A stretch of 64,000 bases of DNA, taken from the NCBI GenBank assembly GCA_963978545.1, contig OZ021731.1:25378093-25442092 (forward strand), read 5' to 3'. The notes under the pieces were generated by a model. That model had not been told where the DNA came from. It did not search any database and saw only the letters and a program-made list of their open reading frames with translations. Made by a program: the position numbers and the translations under genes. Shown in pieces: positions 36,412-48,813 of the stretch (within the stretch, counting starts at the first letter, position 1; each line of letters opens with the position of its first letter). The stretch is from Linyphia triangularis (Eukaryota; Arthropoda; Arachnida; Araneae; Linyphiidae).

Positions 36412-36419
36412 TATGAACA

Positions 36420-37768
36420 AAATTTTTACTTTCAATTACCGATATGTTTGCAAAATTGTAATTAAGGGTAATAAAAGTTTAAAAAAAAAAAAAATTGCAT
36501 TTCTACAGATTTTCTTATTTGTTTTTAAACGTGATGAGTTCAAAAAGTCGTCTAGATTTTTTTTATTTGTATCTGTCTATTGTCAGTATAACAACCGAAT
36601 TACGATGTTCTTTAGATGAACTACGATGTTCAAATTTTGTGTACGTGTTAGTGGTTTTTGAGACCTATCATTAAGGTTTTCGTCAAAATTGAGCAGGCGC
36701 ATAAGGTAGATGCCATTGAAAAATTTATGTTTTTCAGCAATTTAAAACAAAAAACGGCTCTACCGATTTTGAAAAAAAATCGTTATGCGATAAAGGCTTG
36801 AAAATGAATGTCTTTGACACAGAGCTCTCAGCATCACCCATCAACAACTATTTCTTCTCTGTTTCACTACAAGAAAGGATAATAAAATATTTATTGAAAA
36901 ACATACCGCAATTTAGCCATTTTTTTTTAATAATTATTACCGAAAGTATTGTTTAATTGGCCATTCTTTTTAGTAATGAAAATATGAATTGAAAACGGTA
37001 AATTACACCATTCCATCGCAAATGAAATGATGTAACCAGTAATAAGATATTATTAAAGTTGTGCGATGTTCCACACACCTAATTTGGATGTGAAATAAAA
37101 CTTTAATTTTCATGTTCTCAAATTTGTAAACCGCATATATGTTACCGTTGAAGTGAAGAAATCAGTTATTCTACAGATTATCCAGGTAATGTTCAGATTA
37201 ACTAGGATGATCCATAAAAGTGCCGATAATTGTTTCATTTCTCAAATTACCTAGATAATCTGTACTTTACCTACTATTCACTCGTTTAAGTGAAATTAAG
37301 ATCTTTGCTGGAACAATAGCAACGTTTCTGTGCGCTTAAATTAACATAATGTTATTTATTTATTTTTCGAGGTCTAACGAATCAAGTTAATACAATAAAA
37401 AAATTAACAAATTAGTTGATGTTCGAAAAAAAAAAAAAAAAAAAAAAATTCGACGATATAAACCAAGTTGCAGCATTGAATATAGACCTAATTCGATCTG
37501 GTATAAGTACGGCACTTATTTCACATTACATATGAAATTCACAAAATTGAATACAAAACGAATTTTTTGTCACTACATTTTTACATAGCTGAGATCAGAG
37601 AAATCATTAGAGCACAGAGAGATTTATACATTTTCACTTGAAATAGTTCTCGATGGAAAAAATGCAGTAACAACGTAGAAGTTTCTTGCAAAATCACATG
37701 ACATGTGAAAAAGGGCTGACATGATGGTTTGAGCAAAAAGCTATGTTAAGGTAGGTAATTCAAAATTA
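36420..37768. other. Intergenic sequence, no gene seen
   Basis: Start of the roughly 12.4-kb gap between the FAR genes. The part at 36640-36870 is distantly similar to 17985-18300. No exon was recognised. Confidence 0.4.
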
Positions 37769-37770
37769 TA

Positions 37771-37937
37771 CAGTCAACTCGCGATAACTCGAAGTTCAAG
37801 GGACTGACCAAATTCTTCGAGCTATCCAAAGTTCGAGTTATCGGAAGTCACGCGGGAAGTTAATTTCTATTCAAGGCATATTTTTGGGATAAACGAATAT
37901 TCGACTTATGAGACTTCGAGTTATCGCGAGTTGACTG
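37771..37937. mobile_element. 167-bp pogo/Tc1-like MITE
   Basis: The ends CAGTCAACTCGCGATAACTC and its complement form an exact terminal inverted repeat, with TA on both sides (37769-37770, 37938-37939). Internal 'tcgagttatcg' sub-repeats are present. The CAGT..ACTG tips and TA target are those of pogo-type elements. Confidence 0.9.
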
Positions 37938-38043
37938 TATAAGAAAGAATAGCTTATTTGATTAAAATATTTTAGTAAGAGTACTTTAGCGTCACTTAAA
38001 TAAAATACACTTAAATTGTCTGTCTATAAGTAGATAAAGACAG

Positions 38044-38530
38044 ACAGGATGTCCCAAAAATGACTAACACATTTGAAAAATGATTTTTTTTTAAATCAAA
38101 GGAATTATAATTATACCGTTTGTTGCATTCTACTGGGGAAACTAGTGAATTTTCTTCCATTAAAAATAGTTTCAAAGTCCACCAATAGATGAAACTGTTG
38201 AATAAAAAAACAACGTTTGAACATGTTGAAAAAACGATGTTTTCTAGTCTTCAAAATTGTCACCATTGACACAAACACGTGGTATCCGGGCATACAGTCC
38301 AATCATGTGTAGTCTTCGGTGCACATAAGGGGCTGATATTGTCTTATCAATGGAGGCTAAACCCATAGATGTCACACATGTGGAAGATCGTTCTTCGTTT
38401 CAGCTTAGCTACGACAACAATATAATGATCTTTCGCGGGGAGTTGTATCCCTCAGGGCGGCCGATCGAAGAGCTTCGCACAACTATTTGACTTGTTTGGA
38501 ATGGTGAAATGACACTAATGGTGAAATGAC
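38044..38530 (-). pseudogene. Internally deleted Tc1-like transposase relic
   Basis: Minus-strand frames give TTPRE, KDHYIVVVAKLKRR, then YVHRRLHMIGLYARIP as in Tc1 N-terminal helix-turn-helix domains. This is joined directly to RVCVNGDNFED, a C-terminal ending. The DDE catalytic core is therefore missing. A tip-like 'ggatgtcccaaaaatgac' lies at about 38049. Confidence 0.7.
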
Positions 38531-39284
38531 AAAATGATGAATGCTGAAGAAAAGAGCATCAGTGATTGATTGTCTGCTTCAAGGCGTCCCACAGAACGCC
38601 AGATCATATTATCTACAGTTCACTTTCTGGAAGCCGTATAAACACATCTGTCTTGAAATGATCAGCACTTACATGCAACTCTTCTAACCCTTCCTAATAT
38701 TAGCTTCTCATACGACTGCTTTTTTCAACATATTTCTCGACACGAAATCGTGATTGGATGTTACATAACGCATTTACGTACTTGTACTTCCATCTACCTT
38801 TGCCGCAAATTGCAGCCTTTCAAATTCATATTTGCTTTTGTAAATTAATATTTTCCTCTCCGTGATTTACTTTTGACTCTGAATGCATTTCTGTCGTGAG
38901 TTTGTTAAAAATAGAAATGTCTATGGTGGCAACTCCCACCTTTGAGCACGATGGAACTTTAGAGCATACCAAATATTATTCAGATTCATTGCTTTTAACA
39001 TCGACAATGTATTAAAAAACAGTGATCGCATTATTAGTACTTTTAAAGAATCCCCCCCCCCCCCTTCTCCTTAAAAATAAAAAAGAGTTTTAAGTATAAA
39101 TCCTTTCAATGCATTTGTAACTTTTCTGTGTAGTTGTAACTTATTTAAGCGATTTCGAGTTTTGATCGAGTTTTCATAGTTTTTGAACATTTCAAAGGGA
39201 AATGTCGATTTCGTGCCATTGACTAACTTCCTGCTGCTCTCAATTCTTGATAGAATGCTTTACCTACAATAAAGAGTCTATGAG

Positions 39285-40135
39285 TCAAGTTTCAGCTGGA
39301 TTGGAAGGCAGCAAATACATGGATGCTGTGCCAAGAAGGTGCAACTTGCACCACTCTTCACTCCCACCACTTTGAAAATTTTAGATGAGGCGAAGAAAAG
39401 TATAAAAGATCACTGAAAAAAGATGTCGTGTACAGTTTAATAATTATTTGAACCTATGCCCAGCTATTAACATTTTAATAAATAATCCAATTAACTTTTA
39501 AAGAAATTCGAGTTTGAAAGTGAAAGTTTAAGCTTTCTTTGCACCCTCTTGCAAATAACACTGCCATGAGGAAGTGAGTTAATTAGTCACCAGAGTCCAT
39601 AATACAAACGTGTGTAAAAGCGGATTTGAAGGGACAGCCCCAAAATTTGATATAACGCATCCTCATCGACAACGAATCTATCTTCCAAGTTTCATTTCGA
39701 TTGGATGACAGCAAGCGGGTTAATTAGATCTCCTAAGATTTTTCCTTAACAACCTAAATAGGGGAAGTTTTCAGTCTATACATATTGCAAACTGTTCATA
39801 TTTGAATTAAGCTTGGTATATGGATAGGGAAACGTGTGTAAAAACTGTTACGTTTAATGTAAGGTAATAGAAACGCGAGTAAAAGTCTTATAGTGACAGA
39901 CTCAAAGCTCGATAGAAAGTTTTGTTATCGACAAAGAATATGCTGCCAAGTTTCAAAGTTTCAGCTCGATTGGATGACGAGAAAAATGTTTATTAATAAA
40001 CCGAAGCACAAATAGACGAGTGTATAAAAGCAGTCATTTAGTGACAGTGGCAGACCCCAAAACTTGAAAGAATTCATCATCATCGAAATATAGCCTTTCT
40101 GCCAAGTTTCAGCTAGATTGGATGACAGCAAATAG
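39285..40135. repeat. Degenerate dispersed module, four copies
   Basis: The word 'caagtttcagctggattgga' and near variants recur at about 39292, 39687, 39950-39975 and 40107, mostly followed by 'gacagcaa'. Blocks such as 'acgtgtgtaaaa' and 'gtgacagac' recur between them. No ORF. Confidence 0.5.
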
Positions 40136-40308
40136 TTTAATTTGCCCTCTGAAGATTTGTATGCTATATACATACAAACAAAATCGAAGTTAATATGAAA
40201 AAGATTTAAAAAAGATTCTAAATAAGTAATAAGTAATACAATTTTCATAAGTTCACAGGATAGAATGAGCTCGATTATCTCATTTCAGGGTCGAATAAAT
40301 AAATGATT

Positions 40309-40309
<1 letters not shown>

Positions 40310-40368
<59 letters not shown>
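40310..40368. repeat. (TA)n microsatellite
   Basis: Nearly 30 uninterrupted TA dinucleotides, directly adjoining a perfect palindrome. Confidence 0.95.
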
Positions 40369-40369
<1 letters not shown>

Positions 40370-40457
40370 GTCAATAATCGTCATAAGTGCAGACAACTTC
40401 AATATATATATATATACATATATTGAAGTTGTCTGCACTTATGACGATTATTGACGT
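40368..40457. repeat. Perfect 40-bp inverted repeat with 10-nt loop
   Basis: 40368-40407 is exactly complementary to 40418-40457. The arm includes 'taagtgcagacaacttcaa'. DNA or RNA here would form a perfect 40-bp stem. It is not obviously part of a transposon with recognisable tips. Confidence 0.93.
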
Positions 40458-41076
40458 AAATTTTCCAAAATATTGGAAGGGCTCGGTTGTAAGGTGATAA
40501 GGAGGTGAGGGGGAGAGGGGTCTTCTTTCTTGTTTCTTCTTTAGCAATTAGCTATACTGATTTCTGTACACTTTATTCAGTGGCGTAGTGTAAAATAAAA
40601 AGGTATGGGAACGCTCTATGTCGCGTCGTTACAAACGTATATACTTTTGGGTTTTTTTGTGTGTATGGGGGGAGGGAGATGGGAGGGGGAGGGGAAATTA
40701 CAACTAAGAATAAATAACTTTCTATATTTTACTTAAATAATCTCAAAATAGATAATGAGCTCCTCAAAACTGAACAGAAAACATGTGTGTTTAGACTTAG
40801 ACTTTTTTTATTGAAATATCTTTTTAAAACTATTAAGTTATCTGGATTTCTTAACAATTTGCTTTGCACAACCCATTTTAACAGATTGTTTGACACTTTA
40901 TAAATGGATTAGAAGATATTTTCAAACATATTATTGACACAAATTTTTAAATAGATTTTTTGCAACAATTTTTAAACAGATTATGAACAATTCATTTTAA
41001 ACAGATTATTTGTATGATTTCTTAAACAATTTTCAATCAGAAAAATTTCCATAAGAGATCGAGTATCGATTCAAAT

Positions 41077-41236
41077 CTGATGGCTGTATGGTTAGAGCTC
41101 TAGCCTCGCATGCCAAAGGTGCTAGACATGGATGTTCGTTATGATTCGAAATCCACGTTAAGCTGTTGGTCCCTGCCCGATTAGCTGTCACTATACATAA
41201 AAGTAGGCTGTTGAGCGTACAAACAACCAACCAAAT
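41077..41236 (+). mobile_element. SINE-A copy, B-box region deleted
   Basis: 'ctgatggctgtatggttag', 'cctcgcatgccaaaggtgct', then directly 'agacatggatgttcgtta', so the GGGTTCGAATCCC box present in other copies is missing. Tail 'gagcgtacaaacaaccaacc'. Confidence 0.85.
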
Positions 41237-41487
41237 GTAGACTCATCAATTGATAGATGTATAGATTTGCTTGGGACATTCCTGGTTTCTTTATAAGATA
41301 TTGATACTGTCATCAAAATAACTACAGTTAAAAAAATATCGGGAGCAATTTCCTCCCCTTACCGCCACCACTGTATTTAATGTTGATTTTTTTTTAAAAC
41401 TTGTTAGAAAAAGATTTTTTTTAAGAACTGCTGCTACATTTTGGAATAAACTCTGCAATAACTGTAAATGTAAGCTTTCCCAATCTC

Positions 41488-41541
41488 AAACCTCGTGTTG
41501 CTGACGGCGCCAGATAATCTGAATACAACCAACCAACCCAA
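41488..41541 (+). mobile_element. SINE-B 3' tail fragment
   Basis: 'ctcgtgttgctgacggcgcc' followed by 'agataatctgaatacaacc' is the last roughly 50 bp of family B; the head is absent (5' truncation). Confidence 0.85.
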
Positions 41542-42731
41542 TCTCAAACCGAAAAGCAATTTACTTTTGAATTTTTAAATTCATTTCAATTGCTTTCTTA
41601 CTATTTCACAGCACGATTTCGATGCATTATACCCATTTACAAAACCATTAGCAATTTTTTATGAAGAAAAGTGAAATATATAACCTCAAAGCAAATATGA
41701 ATACCTTCACTTCTTGGAAAAGAATACATTCAATATCATGAGTTTCGGGAGAATCATTTGTAGGTTGCAAGGGACATTTTTTTTTCTTCCTAACTTTGAT
41801 TTTTCAAAACTATTTATCTTCTCAGAATGACAAATATAAAATCTATTATTAAATGGCACACAGTTTATTTTTTCCTATGAATTTTGCCCTTTTCTCCACT
41901 TTTATAAAAATTTAAGTAACTATTAGGGAGGAAATAAAAGCATCCTCCCATGCACCTTCCTGAGGCCACCCATTTCCATTATTTTTATGTATTGAGTTAA
42001 AGTAAGCAGGAGTTACAAAATCAATACTGTTTTGAATATATTTTGTCATGTTCAAACAACGTATCAGTTTGATTTTCCCAATACCTGGCAAGCCAATATA
42101 AATGCATAATTCCGTAATTTCAAAACACGTGGGTGATATAAAAAATTAAAAAAAAAAAGTTACATAACTTTTGTTGAGAAATCGATTAGCGTTCCCCTTT
42201 AAAATTAGAAAAAACTTTCAGCAAGGAAAGGGCGCAAAGAACTGACAGACCGCAGTTTTGGAGACACTTGGCGTCATTTTGTGTACGAAGAACCATGCAA
42301 CTTTGACGTCTCAAATTCATCCACAAATATAGATGATGAAGAAGGTAATCTGCACTGGATGAATCATAGTTCTAATGAAGGAGTATTAAAAAACATTGAA
42401 CCATGTAGGAGAGGGGGAGGGGGTGTCGAATGCATGTATCGGATTGTTGATGGAATGGCCGTGTGAGTTAGTTGTCGCGCCTTTGTCAAGTGTTTGCAAA
42501 TACTTGAACTTGCTTGCTCAGCTCTGAAGTTGCAGATCGAAAACAACAGCATAGTTCTCACTAAAGAACCTTTTCGTTTTTTTTCTTGAATTTGATTTAA
42601 TGTCATGTAATGAAAAAAGAAAAGAAAAAAAGGGGGAAAAAATTAGGTGAGGGAACGCCGTTCCGCCTTCTAAAAAGGTAAAGGATCGCCGTTCCCACGC
42701 GTTCCCGCTCCACCACACCCCTGACTTTATT

Positions 42732-44881
42732 TCAACTTTTATTGAGTTATAGTATTATTCCATGTAATTTCCTTTCTTGGACACGTTAACTACGAGAGTA
42801 AACTTTCCAATTAAAAATCTTTCCTTCAAGTACAAATGTCTCAATTTAGACTAAATTTTGTTTTTAAAATTTAGACTAAAAAAATGAAGAGCGCTAAGTG
42901 CCCTTCAAGCACACTTTTTTTCTTATATATTAAAAAAATACAAATTTTATGCTGATTTAGAAAAAAAAAGCGCCCAAGTACGAGTTGGAAATAAGTATTA
43001 TTGTGCTATTCAATCAACTATACGTCAACTGTGAACACGACAAATAGGAAGTAATCTATGGAACATTAGAGGAACAAATTGAACACGACATCTAAGTTAA
43101 ATCACTACATAATGCTCTAAAAACATATTATAAGGTACTGTTAAAACTCATAGAAGAAAACATGAAATAACATTATGGAAATTCTCTGGCTGACGCACAT
43201 GACATTTCAGCACTTTTCTACTCGTAAACAAATTAAAATTCTAAATTTACATTGAATCTACTAATTATATTTTTCTTCTATAAAATACTAGTTGGTGACA
43301 AATTTACATTTAAAAATAATTATTGTAACTAGGTCAAAAATACGACCCAGAAATAAGTCCAGAATACTCCATATTAAATATGCCAGGACTTATCTAGCTA
43401 CTCGTTCATGTGGCAAGGTTATAAATATCTCATTTTATCATTATTAAACCTGTAAGGAGGTTGGCACGTAGGCTTGTCATATTTGGAGCCTCCTATCGTA
43501 GGGACGTATTGACTTAACATCGTGAAAGTTTAGTAAAATAAAACATTTGAGCAACGTAAATGAGGTAAAGAATTTTAATAGTGAGATCCGTTTCGTACCT
43601 GCTCTCAGCGTAGAATGAGAGATTATATCGTCTTACATCTTAAAGAGGACGATAGAGGGCGCTCGCAGACGTGCCTCACAAAACCTTTCTTCTAACGGCT
43701 ATGATTGAGCAATTGAAAGTAGTACTTGAAGGTACAGGCGCAATCGTTCATAAAACAATGACCTGAGATATTTTCCTCCAATATTTTCCCATGTCGTCGA
43801 ATACGTAAAAGATGCAACTTCTGTACGTGTCATTCGATGAGATGATCTAAAAGCGTGCCCACTATTAAGAAACATGTCAAAAGACGCATATAAAATGGTT
43901 GTCGATAATGACAGAAACAATTTTAAGATAGTGCTGTCTATAACTATAATCCCTGTATTCGACTTTGCAATAATAGTAATGTTAATAAAGCCATGTATTA
44001 ATACCATTTACATACGAATAATTTTTTATAAGGGTTTCGCCTAAATATGTGATGTGCTTACATGGAAAAGGCAATATGTATATAACTTATAAAATATTTT
44101 CTTCCTTTAAACATGAAACGATATTGTACACATTTAAGTATTTATTTTTTTAAATCGGTGGTGGTAATTTTGTGCCAAAAAATCCCTAAATACGAGGCTC
44201 TATAAGTTGTAACAACTTATTAAAACTGTTAACGGTAATTATAACACATTTTCTGTACTCTCGAGGATCTTAAATTGGAAACTCGTGAATAATTATTTCG
44301 GATATACCGCGAATATCGCTTTTAAGAACCTAGTCTTTTACACAGGAGGTTCTACGCCAATTTAAAATATCTTTTAATTCTTCATTCAAATACACAATCA
44401 TTTCAACCACTGCTTCTTCATAAGCTTTATCCAACACCAATATATATTAAATACCAAACACTTCTTCACACTTTCTCAACCGATTCGGAATTAAAACGTT
44501 ATCGGTCATCCATCTTCCACTCCAAATTACTAATCGTTTTACTCTCCCCTTGTAGATGAACGCACTATAGGACAGTCAACTGGCCGATTCTTTGTCGAAG
44601 CGTACTGACCGTTTTACTATCCTCGTGTAAATGTCCCTTATGAGTCAATTCTTCATTTGCCCAAGGCACTTCAATATGTGAGGAGCGTGTCTCTTATTTC
44701 CCCCTTTGATGGTTTACCTAATTTGCTAAATAAAATGTCCTATTGTCCTTTAATCACCAATTGTCCTTTAATCACGATAATTCCACCTATTGTCCTTTAA
44801 TCACGATAAATAATGCTTCTACTCTCTCTAACCAGTGCGGATCATATCTTTTACCACTTTGTCATACACTATTTTACAGTC
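42732..44881. other. Intergenic, no gene recognised
   Basis: Scanned for exons and transposon motifs. An open minus-strand stretch at 43699-44007 (102 residues) has no recognisable domain. Around 44725-44810 the word 'attgtcctttaatcac' recurs three times as a short tandem. Confidence 0.4.
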
Positions 44882-44885
44882 TTAA

Positions 44886-45099
44886 CCTTTTGCACCCGAT
44901 GTCTTTTTCACGCGGAGGGACCAGCAACTCGAGACATTTCGCGGCATTTTTTATTCGATTCTCGGTTACGGATTCACTTCATAGAAACTAAACACAGTCA
45001 TTGGCCATGAATCGAATTTCCGCATCAAACCTAGTGGTCATCTCGTGTTGGGGCGTCCAATCATGTGGTGCCTGAAAGGCGCCGTTCGAGCGCAAAGGG
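44886..45099. mobile_element. TTAA-bounded MITE, 214 bp
   Basis: TTAA at 44882-44885 and 45100-45103. Ends CCTTTTGCACCCGATG and, inverted, CCCTTTGCGCTCGAA. The body is GC-richer than its flanks. piggyBac-like. Confidence 0.75.
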
Positions 45100-45414
45100 T
45101 TAATTTTAGTCATAAACTTAGGAAAAAGGTAAAAATATATATATTTGAAAAATTAAGATTTTAGATTCATATTGTTATCCATTTGATATACTGTTAACTA
45201 ATAGCTAAGATACAAAGCTATCAATTAAGCAATTGATTTGTAACAACAAGCAATGTGGAATGTGGCAGTCAGTGTCACTTTGACACATATTTCTGTAACA
45301 GTTGATAGAGGGGAAAATTTCAGGCACACTAAACTGTACAAAATTTAATCAATGTACCATGTGCGTCGACAGAGAGGATGAAGGTGGTGCTACACTTGTT
45401 TCTTCCTAGCGTTT

Positions 45415-45594
45415 GGGCCGACCAAACGGTATAGTGGTTAGCGTGCTAGCTTCTAGGCCCCGAGGTTGCGGGTTCGAGTCCCGTGTTAGGCATGGGTGTT
45501 TGTAAATGTATGTTGACTTGTCAAATGACGAATGATTCGGCGCATTATAGCCCTCGTGTTGCTGACAGTGCCAGATAATCTGAAAACAACCAAA
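45415..45594 (+). mobile_element. SINE-B copy with 9-bp TSD
   Basis: 'ggtatagtggttagcgtgct' head, B-box GGGTTCGAGTCCC, body and 'ataatctgaaaacaacc' tail. CTAGCGTTT occurs at 45406-45414 and 45595-45603. Confidence 0.93.
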
Positions 45595-45603
45595 CTAGCG
45601 TTT

Positions 45604-48040
45604 AGAAAATAATTTGGATTAAAGTTATAAAATTCATAGGAATAAGAAGGGTATGATACAAGATTTCTTTTAAGAGATATTTTCAATAAAAAATTCATGC
45701 GTAAATATCAATTAATAATCCCCCAAAAAAAATCCAATTATCAAATTTGCAAAATCAAGGAAAGGGGGTCCTATACCGAAATTTCGTCAAAAGTCCCAAA
45801 TTTATTTAAAAAATAGTTCATACATTCCTGAAGAGAATGATGTTTTTATCTTATTCCTCCGGTGATTAGAACGTCACGAAATTACCTGTTGTTTAAACAT
45901 CACTAATGCCTAAACATCACTTATGGGCGTAATGCCTTGTGCGTTTTTCGAGCATTAGTGTTTTTCACAGATGCACTTTCAAATCAATATATCTCCAGAA
46001 CCATTAACAATTGGCTATTCAAATTTTCGGAGCAATTAATTTATACAGTTTTAAACATTTTGTCTTCACAGAATTTTATTATTTTTAATTTTTTTAATTC
46101 TGTTTTAAAATGTAGCATTTAGCGTAAAAAAATAAATTTAAAAAAGAAAAAAAAATCACTATTTTAACTTTGAAAATTAAATTTTTTTTTTTAATTTACC
46201 CATCAAAAATTTGTGAAGAAATAATATAATTACGTAATACACAGAAAGTTTTGAAAAGAAAATTCATTTTTTCTTGACTTTTATCAAAATAAGCAAACAT
46301 TATGAATTTTTCTTGGTTTTTAATTTTTAAAAAAATAAATAAACACAATATTTAAAAAAACATTATCTCAAAGATATATAAATAGTATCTCATACATAAA
46401 ATAAATTTTTGACATAAAAATATTTATAAAAAAAAAAGTTTTTTTTTTTTTTTTATTTTCAGTACCGAACTCCCTTAACCAAAAACTTAATTTACGTTAC
46501 ATGCCTCACATACGATCTTCACTCTTATACGGATGTTACGAAAGAGGTAAAGGGCACCGCCAGGAGGGTGCAAGGAGGTGCATTTGCACCCCCCCCCCCC
46601 CCGCCTGAATTTTGGAAATTAAAATCTTTAAAAAATCAAAACCTAAAAGAAACTTTCAATTACCCATATGTATACATACATAAGGTAATGAAAGTATAGC
46701 ATTGGGTAATTCTTTTTATTTTTTTGCACTTGCCCACGTTTTGGAACATTCATCAAAAAATTGATCTAGAAAAAAATATCTGTATGTGTGTCTGTGTACA
46801 GGTGGTCAGCATAACTCCAAATTAACCTAAGATGTTTAAATTTGGTTATTTCCCGAATTGCATTTTTCCCCCCTTGAGGAGGAATCAGTTACAATCATTT
46901 GAGGAGGCATCCTGTGAATTAGGAAAAAAAAAAAAAAAAAAAAAACATGCGAGAAAAGTATATGTTACTGCAGTTACAGTTAGAAAGCTTAACCCTTAAA
47001 TGAATGACATTTTATTTTCAATAAATAAAATTTGAAATTAACTAAGAAATGGGTGTAGCTAAAGAGAAAAATAATAATAATAAAAAAAAAAACATAAGTA
47101 TTTTGCATATTGATGTAGTTTTACATCACAAAAAAAGCTGCATTTTCCTCGCATAAATTTATCAGTATATGCAAAAATATAAATATAATTCGTTACTCTA
47201 CCTTGTTTTTACCAGAAAACAAATTTTCCTGTGTGTTTTTATTACTTTTTATATAAATTATCGTAATTCGTAGCACCCGCCGAAATGAAATTGTACTCAG
47301 ACAACAGCGCCCCCAACAATAAAAATTGTCACAGATAAAGAAATAAACTGTCAAAGATTATAGTTGCGTTCGAAAACGATAAAATAGTTTCGGTAAAATT
47401 AAAATAAAAACACTATGCAAAGGTTACTACATAAAGAGATCTACATTCTACGCATTTAAGGAATGTATCGAAAAGGCAACAATATGCATTTAAGGGTTAA
47501 GGAAATAAAGGGGGAATGAGGTACTAAATCATTGAATAGTAGGATGATCTTCTGAAATTATTTCCGGTCGTAAATTCCCAGAAATATATTGTTTTTTGAA
47601 ATTATCCATCTGAATTTTATTTTAGAAGACGTTGAACATTCCATAGTGTTCTGACACGTATTTAATGACATGACTTCACATGAACAGATTTCAAGAGAGT
47701 AAACAGTGCAAGGGGGGGGGGGGGGGTAAAAAAAAATCTATATATAAAAAAGTGTCTTCATCACGAATTTAATAAGAAAATTTGTCTGATTCGGACTCTC
47801 AAAAGTTTTCTCGACTTGAATACACCCCAAGCTTATATCTTCAGTTCAATTTCAGCGTCACGAATACATTAGCATGAAACTTTAAAACGCCAAGAAATAA
47901 GTACTTCGGAAAACAGAGGTAAGCTTGGATTTTGACATCTCCGAAATAAAAAGTATTTTCCATTTTCAATGTTTATATATGTAAATGTGTTCCAAATTTA
48001 TATTGTTTACGATTTGCAGAGCTAAAAAAAATTTTGCTAC
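45604..48040. other. Intergenic AT-rich sequence with homopolymer tracts
   Basis: No exon found. Contains C-run 46588-46602, G-run 47712-47726 and A-run about 46923-46945. 'gcaaggaggtgcatttgcac' at 46570 resembles sequence near 48450 and 39540 and may be a transposon tip, but I could not pair the ends. Confidence 0.35.
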
Positions 48041-48052
48041 GACGTACAAAAT

Positions 48053-48226
48053 TATTGATTGTTTTCAGATTATCTGGCGCCTTTAGGGCTATAATGCGCC
48101 GAAACATTCGTCATTAGACAAGCCAACATACATTTACAAACATCCATGCCTAATGCGGGACTCGAACCCGCAACCTCGCGGTCTAGAAGCTAGCACGCTA
48201 ACCACTATACCGTTTGATCGGCCAAT
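48053..48226 (-). mobile_element. SINE-B copy with 12-bp TSD
   Basis: The reverse complement shows the family-B head, GGGTTCGAGTCCC and tail. GACGTACAAAAT occurs exactly at 48041-48052 and 48227-48238. A short internal deletion removes the 'gtgttgctgacggc' part. Confidence 0.93.
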
Positions 48227-48657
48227 GACGTACAAAATACTCTTTAGATGCAATAACTTTGATTCAGTTTTTGAACAAATAGCAATAAATACATTGTGAT
48301 GTTTGGTTTTAAAATTTTTAATTATTAACTTTAATTCAAATGTTTTAAATTTCAAATAATTCTTACTTCAATTTTAATTTTTTTTAAAATTTATCAATTA
48401 ATTTATGTCATCTTTTATGATCGACGAAACGTTGACTAGCACCCAATAAAATGGATCTGCACCCCTCTGCAAATAATCCTGCCGACATCCATAAAAGAGG
48501 TATAAAACATACATATGTAAATATTAGCAGCCAACTTCCTTAAAGAAATTTTTTTTCTCTCTTAACCAATTACTGTTTCGAAAGCATATGATGCAAGAGG
48601 TAATAATGGTTAAGTACTTGAATCCAAATCTTCCTGATCCTGGTATTCAATTGTGTT

Positions 48658-48685
48658 TTATTATTATTATTATTATTATTACTAT
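48658..48685. repeat. (TTA)n microsatellite
   Basis: About nine TTA units some 25 bp upstream of FAR gene 2 exon 1. Confidence 0.9.
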
Positions 48686-48711
48686 TCCGTCACATCGGTT
48701 TCTTAGAAGAC

Positions 48712-48813
48712 ATGGCTGAAACGAAAAATGAGCAAGCTCCGTATCCACGAGTGGCCGAATTTTACCATGGAAAGTCCGTGTTCATGACCGGTGCTGCAGG
48801 ATACTTGGGTGTG
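48712..48813 (+). CDS. FAR gene 2 exon 1 (start, dinucleotide-binding motif)
   Basis: 102 nt, 34 codons, ending in GGTGTG before GTAAGT. A candidate acceptor (TTTCTTAG, ending 48706) just before the ATG suggests the 5'UTR continues in an upstream exon. TGAAGYLG binds NADPH. Confidence 0.9.

Larger units (their letters stand above)
40578..42723. mobile_element. hAT-type element with exact 8-bp TSD
   Basis: The ends read CAGTGGCGTAGTG and CACCACACCCCTG, forming an imperfect inverted repeat with CAGKGG tips. ACTTTATT flanks both sides exactly (40570-40577, 42724-42731), the 8-bp duplication expected of hAT. At 2146 bp it holds no recognisable transposase. SINE-A (41077) and a SINE-B tail (41488) have inserted into it. 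Confidence 0.88.

Noticed and set aside
43699..44007. 102-residue minus-strand ORF
   Set aside because: No recognisable domain and no repeat context; not supported as a gene.
46560..48480. A large transposon between two 'ggtgca'-rich motifs
   Set aside because: The motifs are only loosely inverted and no target duplication could be found.
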